This document shows, in pieces, positions 1 to 10,920 of a DNA stretch of 64,000 nucleotides. The stretch comes from Orientallactaga sibirica (lineage: Eukaryota > Chordata > Mammalia > Rodentia > Dipodidae). A model generated the notes under the pieces. The model searched no databases. It was given only the letters and a program-made list of their open reading frames with translations, and was not told the origin of the DNA. The position numbers and the translations under genes were made by a program. The stretch is taken from positions 3,118,501-3,182,500 of the forward strand of contig JAEOAD010002183.1 in assembly GCA_036365145.1 (NCBI GenBank). The letters run 5' to 3'. Each line of letters begins with the position of its first letter. The stretch's first letter is position 1.

Positions 1-224
1 TGGCTTAGCAGTTAAGGCACTTGCCTACAAAGCTAAAGGACCCAGGTTTAATGCCCCAAGACCCATGTAAGCCAGATGCACAGGTGGCGCATGCATCTGG
101 AATTCGTTTACAGTGGCTGGTTGCCCTGGAGTGCCCATTCTCTGTGTGTCTCTTCCTCTCTCTCCCTCTCTCTGCCTCTTTTTCTCTCTCTCAAATAAGT
201 AAATAAAAGTAAAAATATTTTTTA
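1..224 (+). mobile_element. DIP-type SINE, cut by window edge
   Basis: The copy begins inside the tRNA-like head (tggcttagcagttaaggcac), runs through the 'agccagatgcaca' core and the CT-rich stretch, and ends in an A-rich tail with AATAA-like units. Its first few bases lie outside the window. Confidence 0.85.
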
Positions 225-275
225 ATGGCACAGGAAGCGTGGCTGGGGGAAGACAATAAATTTAGACCTACATTT

Positions 276-444
276 CTTTTCTTGTTTTGTTTTGTTTTGG
301 TTTTTGGAGGTAGGGTCTCACTCTAGCCCAGACTGACCTGGAACTCACTCTGGAGCCCATGGCTATCCTCAAACCAAGAATGATCCTCCAACTTCTGCTT
401 CCTGAGTGCCAGGACTAGAGGCATGCATCACCACACTCAGCCTT
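276..444 (-). mobile_element. B1 SINE
   Basis: Read on the minus strand it is a 7SL-type B1 monomer. Its A-rich tail appears on the plus strand as repeated 'gttttgtttt'. It is diverged in the middle, where the usual 'cttgaactca' region is rewritten. Confidence 0.8.
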
Positions 445-481
445 AACCATACATTTCTTGACTAGTTGAAAAGAAGGGATC

Positions 482-646
482 AGCCGGGCATGATGGCACA
501 TGCCTTTAATCCCAGCACTCAGGAAGCAGAGGTAGGAGGATTGCCATGAGTTCGAGGGCACCCTGAGGCTACATAGTGAATTCCAAGTCAGCCTGGGCCA
601 GAGTGAGACCCTACCTCGAAAAACCAATAAATAAATAATAAATAAG
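482..646 (+). mobile_element. B1 SINE
   Basis: Complete B1 from 'agccgggcatgatggcac' to 'agaccctacctcg', with a tail of AATA units. Confidence 0.88.
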
Positions 647-1012
647 GGATCAGTGGAGGGGCAATACAGGAGGATTGTGATCATGGTATATTGTGTGTAT
701 GTATGGAGATTATTGATAAAAAGTGAAAAATAATAACCATCTTACATTTCTTCAAGGAGGGATGAATGGTTAGTGATCAGTAGTAGCACATGAAAAGCTG
801 CCCAACTTCAATGGTCCTGAGAGAAATGCCAATTAAGACCACAGCAGCATAATGCTTCATACCTGCTGAGATGGCCAAAGCCTTTCTAAAGGAATCTGAC
901 AGCACCACAGGCCGATGAGCGTGCAGAGCAGCTGGAACTCCCTATGCTGTTCATGGGCATGAAAGATGACATAGCTTCTGTGGAAAACAGTTTGGTAGTT
1001 TTTGGTTTTTGT
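647..1012. other. Unique stretch, no gene seen
   Basis: No long reading frame, repeat match or RNA gene was recognised here. Confidence 0.5.
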
Positions 1013-1193
1013 TTTGTGAGGAAAGAGGGAGAGAAAGAGAATAGGCCCAGCAGGGCCACTTGCCTCTGCAAGTGAACTCCAGATGTATGTGCTACTTACT
1101 ATATCTGGCTTTACATGGGTACTGGGGAATTGAACCTGGGCCAATAGGCTTTGCAAGCAAATGCCTCTAACCACTCAACCGTCTCCCCAGCCC
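1013..1193 (-). mobile_element. DIP-type SINE, diverged
   Basis: Minus-strand copy ending on the plus strand in 'caaccgtctccccagcc', the reverse of the SINE head. The (GA)n stretch is short and the core carries many substitutions, so this is an older copy. Confidence 0.75.
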
Positions 1194-1240
1194 TGGAAGC
1201 TTTTTATAAAGTGACCCCACTTTTAAGAAATGAAAATGTG

Positions 1241-1425
1241 AGCTGGAGAGACGGCTTAGTGGTAAAGGCAAAGCCTAAGGACCCACGTTCAATTCCTCAG
1301 TATGCATATAAGCCAGATGCACAAGCTCATACATATGTCTGGAGTTCTTTCGCAGTGGCTGGAAGCCCTAGTGTGCCCATTCTCTCTCTCTCTCTTCCCC
1401 CTCCCTTCTTCTCTCTCAATAAATA
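1241..1425 (+). mobile_element. DIP-type SINE with 16-bp target duplication
   Basis: The copy is flanked by the perfect direct repeat aagaaatgaaaatgtg at 1225-1240 and 1426-1441. This shows insertion by target-primed retrotransposition and fixes both ends. Confidence 0.92.
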
Positions 1426-1709
1426 AAGAAATGAAAATGTGTAAACAAGAAGCTATAGCAGTTTTAATTGCAATCATCAAGAACTGGAAAGCACTGTGAT
1501 GTCTGCCAGCTTGTAACTGGATCATACTCATCACACGGTGGAGTACTTCCAGCATGAAAATGAAGGAGCCCGCGATACACACAGCTTAGAAGCTCTCCAG
1601 TGCATTCTGCCAAGAGAGAGACGCCACATGCATGTGGCTACCTGCACTGTTTCCATACATAAGATGTTCTGCTAAAGGCAGAACCACTGAGATAAAAGCA
1701 GGTCAATTT

Positions 1710-1813
1710 GTGCTCGCTTTGGCAGCACATATAGTAAAATTGGAACAATACAGAGATTAGCACGGCCCCTGTGCAAGGATGACATGCAAATTCATGAAGC
1801 GTCCCATATTTTT
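1710..1813 (+). pseudogene. U6 snRNA pseudogene
   Basis: About 104 bases follow U6 spliceosomal RNA from its first base (gtgctcgctttggcagcac) through 'gcaaggatgacatgcaaatt' to 'catattttt'. It differs from the conserved U6 sequence at several bases and lacks three bases just after the ACAGAGA box region (reads cagagattagca). I see no convincing proximal sequence element or TATA box at the expected upstream spacing, so this is probably a retroposed copy rather than an active gene. Confidence 0.85.
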
Positions 1814-1982
1814 CCTTCCCAGGCCCTGCCCCCATCTTTGTATTAAAGCCTCCCATTTGCGGGGGGGAGGTTAATTTGTACTTGTGGTTGGTATTGCAGT
1901 AAGTGGTTGACTGCAAAGAAAAACAAGGAAATGAGGCAATGAAAATCCTCATGGTTTTGATGATATGTATTAAAACTTGATG

Positions 1983-2045
1983 CCAGAGGCCCTGGTGCGC
2001 CCATTCTCTCTCCTTTCTCCCCCTCTCATAAATAAGTTAAAAAAA
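1983..2045 (+). mobile_element. DIP-type SINE, 3' fragment
   Basis: Only the end of the element is present, from 'agaggccctggtgcgcccat' through CT-rich sequence to 'ataaataag'. The copy is 5'-truncated. Confidence 0.6.
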
Positions 2046-2422
2046 GAGAGAGAGAATGGATACTAAAAACAAATGTCCATAGCAGAAGGTTAAGTAAACT
2101 GCCTGGTCTGTGTACTGGCATGTGTGTGCTGCTTAAAAAGAGTAAGGCAGATTGCGTGAACTGACTGGTAATTCCTTGTGCTGAAATATACAAAGCAAGT
2201 TTCAAAACAGCATTAGTTTTTGTGGATGAATGAAATTCTGCGTAATGCGCATAAGATAAACTGCTAAATAAAAATCCTTTAATAGTAAGGGTGCTGATTA
2301 TAGTACTAAAAACAAAACTATTTCCGCAAGAAAAAAACTCTAGAGGAACAATCCAAACTTCCTGTCTCTGTGAAGGATGCTAGAACAGAAGACGAGTTTC
2401 TTTTTATATATATCTGCATGAT

Positions 2423-2443
2423 GAGAGAGAGAGAGAGAGAGAC
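2423..2443. repeat. (GA)n microsatellite
   Basis: About ten GA units followed by a short GT run. Confidence 0.9.
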
Positions 2444-2459
2444 TGTGTGTGTAAATCAA

Positions 2460-3545
2460 TCCCAAAAGAAGAGTGTTAACTAGTAAACTTAGTGTAAGGC
2501 CACTCCAAGAAATAGATAAGTTCTTCTCCTCGGCTGGACTTCAGGGTTAGAAGATACCTAAAATTCTGCCACCAAGGATGCACACTCCCTAGAGGACTGA
2601 AGGTTGTGGTTCATCTGGCATGTAGAGAGTTTCATGCATGTGAGCCAGGTTCTACCAAGCAAGAGTCAGGAAGGGGTGAGAAGAGGGTGGGGTCTGTTAA
2701 CAGTGTTGCTTCTCTGAACTGCCTTGCCCTGTTGCCTTGATGAATTTTCCCAGGATTAATATTGGTAAATTCCACCCCGTAGTGGGGAAGAAAGTGTTGG
2801 TAGCGTGATGAAGGCCTTGAATCAGAGCCGTTGAAAGAACATCCCCAAGAAGCCAATAGTGGGAGACGTGTGTGCATGGTATGTTGGGCAGCCAGTGTCA
2901 CTAAGGAAGGAGGAGCCTGTCAGCCCTGATGATGTGCCAAAACACTTAGCAAACACTTCAGTGTTGCAGTGCAGTGAGAAGAAAGGCTGATTTTAAAGCA
3001 GAGGAAAAGGGCGAAGCTTGGCCATGTCACCATGAACCTGAGAGGCTCAAGGTAAACTCAGGGCCACAACTCCCCATCACTGTATCTGACACCTTTGGAT
3101 GAGGAGCTAGGGATCTGTGGGGGAGAGGGACTGATTCTTCCCAGATGAGCTCTGCTGCCTTGAGCCAGCCACCCTTGACTAAAACTCCAGCAAAGGACTT
3201 CTTGGCCACAGGAAAACAGGAGTGTGCTCATGCATTGAAGAAAGATCCAGAACAGCTGCAAGAGGCCTTTCCTCTTTGAGTACAGCTTTGAAGGAAGGGA
3301 GTCATTACTCACCAAGCTTTCTGTCCTTTTCATCACTCTCATACAGCATTGGCAAGTGGAGCCTTTATAGCGTCAAACAGCCAGCTCAGATCACATTCTG
3401 TTAACCACCTACACAGATTTGGCAGAAAGCTGTGCAAGCCGTAGCCTGCAAACTTAATAAGTTGAAACACTCCCATGCATGGGCTCCCCAAGTTGCACAT
3501 ACTCATGGATGCTCAGGAGTTAACAGGCAAGGGCAGAAAACCAGG
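2460..3545. other. Unique stretch, no gene seen
   Basis: The longest frames here are under 100 codons, overlap on the minus strand, and show no recognisable domain. I found no splice-flanked exon that I would defend. Confidence 0.45.
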
Positions 3546-3551
3546 AGAGTT

Positions 3552-3744
3552 TTTGTTTTTTGAAACAGGATCTTGCTTTGCTACCCAGGCTGACCCTGAA
3601 CTTCTGGGCTCAATAAATCCTCCTGCCTCAGCTTCCTAAGTAGCAAGGATTATAGGAACACTTCACCAGACTACAGACCAGAGATGCTTGGAATTGAACC
3701 CAGGGCCCAACCTGTGCTCTTACCCCTGAGCTACATGCCCTGCC
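3552..3744 (-). mobile_element. B4-like dimeric SINE (ID head plus B1 body)
   Basis: On the minus strand an ID-like head (ggcagggcatgtagctcag, then ggttcaattcc) is joined to a diverged B1-like body (gaagctgaggcaggaggatt). That order is the layout of the rodent B4 family. It is strongly diverged, hence old. Confidence 0.65.
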
Positions 3745-3847
3745 AATAGAATTTTAAGCATCATAGTTAAATAATAGTTTAAATAGTTAAGATGGCTCTT
3801 TTAGTTGGGTTCAGTGGGTTCATTTCTTGAAAGAAATTGTGTGTGTA

Positions 3848-4038
3848 GGGCTGGGGAGATGGCTCAACAGTTAAAGGCACTTGCATGCAAAGTCTTGTGA
3901 CCCAGGTTTGATCCCCAGTATTCATGTAAAGCCAGATGCACAAAGTGGTGCATATGTCTGAAGGTTGTTTGCAGTGGCTAGAAGTCCTGGTATGCTGTTT
4001 GTATTTGTTTCTCTCCCTCCTTGCAAATAATTAAATTT
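3848..4038 (+). mobile_element. DIP-type SINE
   Basis: Starts 'gggctggggagatggctcaa'. It has the short CT region and ends 'gcaaataattaaattt' directly against a minus-strand B1. Confidence 0.82.
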
Positions 4039-4188
4039 TGTTTTGTTTTTTGAAGTAGGGTCTCACTCTAGCCCAGGCTGACCTGGAATTCACTTTGTAG
4101 TCTCACGGTAGTGGCAAACTCATGGTGATCCTCCAACTGATGCCTCTTGAGTGCTGGAACTAAAGGCTTGCCACCACCATGCCAGGCA
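4039..4188 (-). mobile_element. B1 SINE
   Basis: Reverse B1 abutting the tail of the preceding DIP copy; its end reads 'gccaccaccatgccaggc' on the plus strand. Confidence 0.85.
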
Positions 4189-4213
4189 AAAAAATATATA
4201 TCTTTTAAAAAGA

Positions 4214-4356
4214 TAATGTCAGGCACATGCCTTTAATCCCAGCACTGAGGAGACATCAGTAGGAGGATCACCATGAGTTTGAGGCCACCCTGAGACTACA
4301 AAGTGAATTCCAGGTCAGTGTGGGTTAGAGTGAGACACCCCCCCCTCAAAAAACTA
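4214..4356 (+). mobile_element. B1 SINE, 5'-shortened
   Basis: Begins within the B1 head (tcaggcacatgcctttaatc) and ends at a C-rich run followed by 'aaaaaact'. Confidence 0.82.
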
Positions 4357-4360
4357 AAAG

Positions 4361-4515
4361 CCGGGCGTGGTGGTGCACACCTTTAATCCAAGCATTTGGG
4401 AGACAGAGGTAGGATCACCATGAGTTCAAGGCCACCCTGAGACTAAATAGTGAATTCCAGGTCAGCCTGGACTAGAGTGAAACCCTACCTCCAAAAACTG
4501 GAAAAAAAAAACTAA
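4361..4515 (+). mobile_element. B1 SINE
   Basis: Near-consensus start 'gccgggcgtggtggtgcac'. It lies a few bases after the previous B1, giving a head-to-tail pair. Confidence 0.88.
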
Positions 4516-4772
4516 AAAACAAAATTGTGTGTGTAGTTCAAGGTATATGCATTAGAAAATAAGCCAGGAACCAGTGTTTGAGATTCTCCTAGAAATCTAA
4601 CATTTGTACCCAGTGTTTTAATATGTCACTGTCACCAGTAATGGAAGATGGAAAAGTGCCTGGTTTAAGGGAAATGGTTAGGGAGAAGCTAATATACAGA
4701 AAAGGATATCTCTGTACTGTGTGGAAGATTATTGCAGTTATCTCCAACATCCTTCATGTTTTAAGACTGGTT

Positions 4773-5005
4773 CTAGAGCTGAAGAGATAGCTTAGCAGTT
4801 AAGGCACTTGCTTGCAAGCCTAATAGCCCAGGTTCAAATCCCCAATGCCCACATAAAGCCAGATGCACAAAAGTGGCACATGCATCTGGAATTCCTTTGT
4901 AGTGGCAAGAGGCCCTGGTGCGCCCATTCACTCTCTATGTGTGTGCATCTCTCTCTCCTCTCTCTTCTCTTGCCCCTTGCAAATAATAATAAATAAAATT
5001 TTTAA
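4773..5005 (+). mobile_element. DIP-type SINE
   Basis: Full-length copy from 'ctagagctgaagagatagct' to the AATAAATAAA tail. The B box reads 'ggttcaaatcc'. Confidence 0.85.
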
Positions 5006-5039
5006 ATGTGGTTTTAAAAAAAAAAAAAAACTGGTTCTA

Positions 5040-5960
5040 AACCTGGGCTGGAGCAGGCTTTGCTCTATGGTCTTCACACTCAGAGACTGCACAGGGCAGA
5101 GGCCCAGCTCTGACACACATGCTACTGAACACATCAACAAGTGCTGGGTATACACCTGTGTTCTAGGGGAAGGCCCGTGCAAAGATGGCTTTGTAGCATC
5201 CTCTGCCTCCTCCTGTAATTCCCCCTGTTGCTGCACCTTTTCATGTGTATCCCAGATGCTTGTCTTATCAAGGTGACTCAAAGGTACATAGCACAGTCCG
5301 AGGGTCTGGACAGCCCTCAAATCACATGGTCCTTGCTATTGACTAGCTCCTGTGCATCTGCTCCATCCTTCTCTGTATAGGTTGGCCCCCTTGGTGCCTC
5401 TTGACTTGTGTTCTGCCAGATCTGTATGAACTTTGCATTGTCGTAGCAAGATACCAACATTTTTCTTTTAATAATTCAATCAGGGCCTCACATATGCTAA
5501 GCCTGCCTTCCAAATATTCATGACTTCCCAGCCAACTTCCTCATTCTGGATTCCATCTCCAGGTGTTCAGTGAGTCCAATGAATGTCACTTGGTGCATCC
5601 AGCTCTAACCTGATACTTGGGACCACAAGGTGGAAGCAAGAGGATACGTGTAGGACATCAAGCCTCCTCCCACCGGAGTGGAGTTGTTCCCGAGGGAAGA
5701 TTTGTGTCTTAACTGAGCTCCAGAACAGCACCCTCCAAGTGAGCCAGCACTCAGCAGTGCACACCTGGGAATGTTAGAGCCTAGCTCTGAGTTTCACAAA
5801 CAGACGGAAAGAATAACAAATGACAGTATGAAGGAATTGGCCCTTGCAGTTCTAAAACTCCTCTGATTCTAATGTAAAGATAAAGAATAAGAATACTCAA
5901 CCTGTAAAAGAGCAAGGTGGCATATAAACTCAGCCTTATAAAAGACCCAATGCTCGAATG
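5040..5960. other. Unique stretch, no gene seen
   Basis: A 130-codon minus-strand frame (5320 to 4928) runs partly into the SINE tail and has no recognisable domain, so I do not call it a gene. Confidence 0.45.
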
Positions 5961-5967
5961 AATCATA

Positions 5968-6090
5968 GGGGAAAGAAGCCAGATACAGTTGTGCACACCC
6001 ATAGTCCCAGCAATTGGGAGAGTGTGGCAGGAGAATCACATGTTCAAGTCCAGCCTAAGCTACATACGCAGCAAGACTGTATCCAAAGGG
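5968..6090 (+). mobile_element. Old B1-like SINE remnant
   Basis: The B1 pattern is recognisable (cacccatagtcccagcaatt, then tcaagtccagcctaagc) but far from the young B1 consensus, comparable to a proto-B1-age copy. Confidence 0.55.
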
Positions 6091-6167
6091 GGCAAGGCCT
6101 AAACTGAAATGGGAATGACAGTAACTTGCCATTTACACAAGCTGTTCAATAATTTAAAATACTTGAG

Positions 6168-6385
6168 GGAGCTGGAGAGATGGGTCTGCAGTTAAGATGC
6201 TTGCTTGCAAAGCCTAACAACCTGAGTTTGATTCCTCAGTACCCACACGAAGCCAGATGCACACGGTGATGCATGCATCGGGAGTTTGTTTGCAGTGGCT
6301 AGAACCTCTGGGTCACCCATTCTCTCTGTCTTCTGTCTGTCTCTCTCTGCTTGCAAATAAATAAAAATGTTTTTAAATAAATGAA
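6168..6385 (+). mobile_element. DIP-type SINE
   Basis: Starts 'gagctggagagatgggtctg' and ends 'gcaaataaataaaaatg'. The flanks share an imperfect 'gtatttgaggg'-like repeat. Confidence 0.85.
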
Positions 6386-6395
6386 AGTATTTGAG

Positions 6396-6630
6396 GGCTG
6401 GGGATATAACTGTCTTAGTAGAGTGCTTGCCTAGTGTGAACAAAGCCCTGGGTCCAGTCCCCAGCACCACATAAATGCACATGGTGATGCACTGGGAGGT
6501 GGAAGCAGAAGGAGCAGAAGATCCTCCTCGAAAAAAAAAAAAAAAAAAAGTTCCAAGTCACTCCTGGCTACATGCCAAGTTTGAGGCTAATCTGGGATAC
6601 ATGAAATCCTATCTCAAAAAAATAAATATG
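6396..6630 (+). mobile_element. B4-like dimeric SINE
   Basis: An ID-like head (gggctggggatataactgtc, then 'ggtccagtccccagcacc') is followed by a B1-like half with an internal A run. It ends 'cctatctcaaaaaaataaat', directly against the next SINE. Confidence 0.65.
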
Positions 6631-6836
6631 GGGCTGGAGAGATGGCTTAGTGGTTAAGGCGCCTGCCTCCTAAGCCTAAGAACACTGGTTCCAATCTCCA
6701 GCGGTTCCAATCTCCAGGTCCCACGTTTAGCCAGATGCAGAGACGCAAGGGCGCAATGCTGCACTTGACCACAAGGGGGCGCGCACATCTGGATTTCGTT
6801 CTCAGCAGCTGAGACTGCTGCTGTGCCCATCTCTAT

Positions 6837-6876
<40 letters not shown>

Positions 6877-6915
6877 AAAAAATAGTAAAAAAATAAAAAG
6901 TTTAGAATAAATAAA
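6631..6915 (+). mobile_element. DIP SINE, long subtype with doubled B-box segment
   Basis: This copy has the extended core (gacgcaagggcgcaatgctg and caagggggcgcgcac) absent from ordinary DIP copies. The B-box segment ggttccaatctccag occurs twice in tandem at 6687-6701 and 6703-6717. A long (CT)n run and AATAAA units close the element. Confidence 0.85.
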
Positions 6916-7605
6916 TAAATATGGAGCTTTATCCAGCTCCTGCCTTCTCATGGTCAGGAGTTCTCTGTACTCTGCTCCTTCTCTCCAAGTGAGCTTCTCA
7001 AGTCCACGCTGTCCCCTTGGGCAAGAGCTCTGCATTTCTTCTCTTAAGTTCTGGGCTTCCACATGTCATGCCCTCTTGGACATGAGCTCTCTTTCTTAAG
7101 TTCTAGCTACAATCTAATTGGGTTGTTGGAGTCCCTGCATGGAGAGCAAGTGGAGCCATGAGGAGGAACCATAGGTTGCAGTGAAGAACCTAGGATTTTA
7201 TTGAGATGCCAAGATTGTGGAGTGCCTGCCAACGAGAGTTACCAGCTCAGGATGGATTATTCCCTAGGCTGAGAGCAGTCAAGCTGGAGAGGCAAAATGG
7301 AACCCCCAAGACTTTGTCACTGGATACAGGTGTTGGAGTTACAGGATTTGATGTTTGCCCTGTTTGTTTTAGATCTGGCATTGGTTCAGTCTTTCCTTGA
7401 AATGCCATCTTTTGTAGTGTGAATGTTTGCTTTGTACCCTTATGTGTTTTTGGTTTTACAGGCTTACAGTTAAGAGACCTTGGACTATGAGGATGTTTAA
7501 ATGGTGGTGGGATTGATAAAAACTATGGGAACTTTTAAAGTAGGACTGAATACATTGCAGTTTACATCATAGATGGTCATCAGTTTAAAGGGGCCAGGGG
7601 TGGAA
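6916..7605. other. Unique stretch, no gene seen
   Basis: No recognisable repeat core, domain or RNA gene was found before the hAT-like element that follows. Confidence 0.4.
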
Positions 7606-7960
7606 TGTGGTGCTTTGAATTAGGTGTCCCCCATAAACTTATGTATTCTGAGTGCTTAGTCTCCAGCAATTTGGGAGGGGGAGCCTTGCTGGAGGAGGTA
7701 TGTTTCTTGGGGGCAGGCTTAGGGATGATATTGCCAGCTCCCCCTTGCCAGAGTTTGGCTCACTCTCCTGCTGCTGTTCTCCATCTGATGTGGCAGAGGT
7801 AATGTCCAGCTTCTGCTCATGCCATGCTTTCCCCTGCTATCATGAAGCTTCCCCTCAAGACTGTAAGCCAAAATAAAAACCTTTCCTCCCATTAGCTGAT
7901 TTTGGTTGGGTGTTTTGTTCCAGCAACAAGAAGGTAACTACAGCACATAAAACCTGTAAT
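7606..7960 (+). mobile_element. hAT-like non-autonomous DNA transposon (URR1-like)
   Basis: Runs from 'tgtggtgctttgaattaggt' through 'ccccataaacttatgtattc' to 'gtaagccaaaataaaaacc' and 'gcaacaagaaggtaactaca'. This resembles the rodent URR1 hAT-Charlie group by recall. Closely similar copies lie reversed at 48738-49073 and 50755-51090. It is non-coding. Exact ends and an 8-bp target duplication could not be fixed by eye. Confidence 0.55.
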
Positions 7961-8432
7961 CTTTTAGAACTGAAATACATATGCCTGACTCCATTTCTGA
8001 CAAGGTGATGTTCATGTTCTCAATCTGTACTCGAACATTGCTAGTGTGCATTAATAAGCACTTCTCCCAGAAGTGCGCCAGCTAATTCTATACCATCCTA
8101 CAGACACAAAACAGGTAAAGCATTCACACAGGCCTGTTAGAGTACAGCCCTTACGTGCTCATTCCTAGCATCATGACTTCCAGGCCATGGATTTCTGATC
8201 CTCCTGGTCATCCGAGTAATGGTGAGAGATGAGGGTGAAAGAAATTGCATGCCACGAGGACAGCAGACATCTCTTGGAAGGATCCTAGCTCTGCTTTCAT
8301 AGAGCCCCAGTTACTTTTGACAATCAGCCAGACTGCAAACAGCTGCATTTGTCACACACATTCAAAACCAGTAAAAGTGCTGCTTGATGGTGGGGTTTTT
8401 CCTGGTCATAATTGGCTCATAGAAAAGTTAAA
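7961..8432. other. Unique stretch, no gene seen
   Basis: Nothing recognised. Confidence 0.45.
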
Positions 8433-8433
8433 G

Positions 8434-8579
8434 GTGAGCCGGGTGTGATGGCACATGCCTTTAATCCCAGCACTCGGGAGGCAGAGGTAGGAGGATTGCT
8501 GTGAGTTCAAGGCCACCCTGAGGGTACATAGTGAATTCCAGGTCAGCCTGGACTAGAGCAAGATCCTACCTCAAAAAGC

Positions 8580-8610
<31 letters not shown>

Positions 8611-8640
8611 GAGAGAAAAGAAAAGAAAAGAAAAGAGAAA
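8434..8640 (+). mobile_element. B1 SINE with extended A/GA tail
   Basis: B1 from 'gagccgggtgtgatggcaca' followed by an A run, a (GA)n run and (AAAAG)n, a tail that has expanded into a microsatellite. Confidence 0.87.
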
Positions 8641-8842
8641 AAGGCTCCACCCCCAAAAAAATGACATCTCACCCATGCCTCATCACCCCACATGCTATGT
8701 ATGCTAAGAACTTAGGGAACCCACACTGAAATTATGAACTTAGATGCCTTGCTAAGCCTTCTTGCTCTCTCAAATCAGAATACAGGTGCTCCTGGACTTG
8801 ATGATGCAGTTACATCCTGAAAGAAACTATCAAAAATTGAAA

Positions 8843-8975
8843 ATAGGTCTGAAGTCACTCAGTGGGCCAGGCTTGTTTGCAATGCAAGAGCTCCTGTCTT
8901 AAAGAGGTGGAGCACAGACAACTCCTCTGACCTCCACATGTGTGCCCATACACACATAAATATCTTTTTTTAAAA
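8843..8975 (+). mobile_element. Old B2/B3-like SINE remnant
   Basis: The 3' part resembles old rodent B2/B3 tails (ctgacctccacatgtgtgcc, then 'cacacataaata'). The head is poorly preserved. The family call is tentative. Confidence 0.35.
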
Positions 8976-8987
8976 AAGAATGAAGAT

Positions 8988-9240
8988 GGGCTGGAGAGAT
9001 GGCTTAGCAGTTAAGGCGCCTGCTGCTAAGCCTAAGAACCTGGTTCCAATCTCCAGGTCCCACGTTTAGCCAGATGCAAAGTGACACAAGGGTGCAATGC
9101 TGCACTTGCCCACAAGGGGGCGCACACATCTGGATTTCTTTCACAGCAGCTGAGAGTGCTGGAGCACCCATTCTCTGTCTCCTCTCTCTCTCTCTCTCTC
9201 TGTCTGTCTCTGTGTCTCTCTCCAAAAAAATAAAAAAAAA
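8988..9240 (+). mobile_element. DIP SINE, long subtype
   Basis: It has the extended core (gtgacacaagggtgcaatgc and ccacaagggggcgcacac) but a single copy of the B-box segment. An 8-bp repeat 'aatgaaga' flanks the element, which sits inside an L1 tail fragment. Confidence 0.85.
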
Positions 9241-9241
9241 A

Positions 9242-9395
9242 ATGAAGAGCCACAGGTGGGAGGGTGTATCCCAAGTATCCCAAGACATTGTGCCCACGTT
9301 GAGACTGACTGGTGTATTCATGACCTCACAGTGAGCACCAGTAACCCACGGAGGAGGGCCCTCAGTGGAATGGAGGCGGGGCGAGGAGATAAAAG
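9242..9395 (+). mobile_element. L1 3' UTR fragment
   Basis: The segment 'ggagggccctcagtggaatg' and its flanks match the tail of the retroposon at 51332-52060 and the L1 tail style at 14063-15040. No coding part is present. Confidence 0.5.
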
Positions 9396-9459
9396 AACAC
9401 ACTGTAAAGTGCATATAATCCACCTAACCTATTGAACATCCTAGTTTAGCAACATTGTA

Positions 9460-9617
9460 TTTTGTTTGTTTGTTTTGTTTTTGAGGTAGGGTCTCACTCT
9501 AGTTCAGGCTGACCTGGAATTCACTATGTAGTCTCAGGGTGGCCTCGAACTCACAGCAATCCTCCAACCTCTGCCTCCCGAGTGCTGGGATTAAAGGCGT
9601 GCGCCACCACGCCCCGC
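9460..9617 (-). mobile_element. B1 SINE with 12-bp target duplication
   Basis: Near-consensus reverse B1 with a (GTTT)n tail. The repeat agcaacattgta occurs at 9448-9459 and 9618-9629 and marks the insertion. Confidence 0.93.
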
Positions 9618-9629
9618 AGCAACATTGTA

Positions 9630-10640
9630 GAGTGCGTTGTTTACTCACTTCATAGCTGGCTGACTGGGAGCTGCCATGGTCTATCAGACTGTATGTCACT
9701 CGTCAAGGGGATGGTTCCATGTTCAAAACTCAAAGTACAGTTTCTGCTGAGTGTGTAACACTTTCACACCCTCATAACATCATAGGTCAGGGACCGTTCA
9801 GTGCCTGTTTCCAACAGGGTGAGTAAGAAGGATATAAAAGTGACTTGGCTCAGAATCTGCCACTTGACACATTCTTGGTAAATGTTTACTATGGAGACTG
9901 CTCTCAGAGTTATGTCACTGAATAATAACAGTAACCTGCACTTCACACCTTTCACTTTTAGCCACTTAAGAGCAAATGATCAAAAAGCCATTACCAGATG
10001 AAAAGGACTAAGGAACTCTGATACTGGTTTGTAATGATTGTCCACCAAACAGACTGAACAGTAACTCCAGTGTGGGATAAAACAAGTAAATATTGATAGG
10101 GCTTAAAGTACTAACCCACTGGCTTAGAGCCCATGACTTAAGGGGGCTCCAGTCCAGGTCTCCCCTGCCCCCACAACAAGGCCACCAGAGCCACCAAGCC
10201 AATTCTGCTAGTCTATACCTGGCCAACCTTGCATCTCCTACTTCCTCACTGTCAGTTTCCTGACTGTAGTCCTACTTGGTGTGAAAGTCCCAAGAGGAAA
10301 AATGGAAAGGAGCAAGTGTAGCCCTACAGTGTGTCACCCTCGGAAACACCAGTTCAGTCAGTCAGGATTACAGCTTTTGTGGTTCCTTGTCTTCCAATGC
10401 CTACTCCAGCCTGCTTGCCCTTCAAGTGCTGAGAGTGGATGAAGCAAAGACTTCCTCATGGTCATTCCCTGGAAGGCAGGCACTTCAGTCCCTCAGTGCA
10501 TTGGGATACATGTGGCTAAGTACATGACTAATGGCTGTGGGGTGCTCATCGAGCTTTCCTTACCAAGGCTATTCCTTAGCACCATGGCATGCAAGGAAAT
10601 GGCTCTGAGCTGGTGAGACCCTCACCTAGCAATATTACAT
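9630..10640. other. Unique stretch, no gene seen
   Basis: Short frames only, none with a recognisable domain, and no repeat core. Confidence 0.45.
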
Positions 10641-10920
10641 TTTATTTGGGTGCAACATTTGGAGGCTATAAGCCCATGCCAGGCTGTCATTGTGGGTTCT
10701 GAGGAAGGTCGTCTTGTCTATGCACATGGCAGAAAGAGAATCATCTGTAGTCCCCTTCATAAGAACAGTAATCCCATTCCTGAGGACTCTACCCTTAAGA
10801 CCTCTTTGAGCTCCATCTAATATCATCCACCTGGAGGTGAGGATATCTAAACTTGTATTTGGGAACAATGCAGGCATTCACTGTATCAGTTGGTTTCTGG
10901 TACTTTGAAGGAGCCCAACA
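10640..10920 (-). mobile_element. Possible old hAT/MER-type remnant
   Basis: The pattern 'ccttcataagaacagtaatc' followed by 'ggactctacccttaagacct' has the style of decayed Charlie-like non-autonomous elements. No terminal repeats were found. Confidence 0.3.

Noticed and set aside
4863..5320. Opposed frames of 137 and 130 codons
   Set aside because: Each includes SINE tail or core sequence at one end and shows no protein family signature.
9004..9423. 139-codon minus-strand frame
   Set aside because: It runs through a long-subtype DIP SINE; equivalent frames occur in the other copies (for example 36888-37139 and 32130-32315), so it is repeat sequence.
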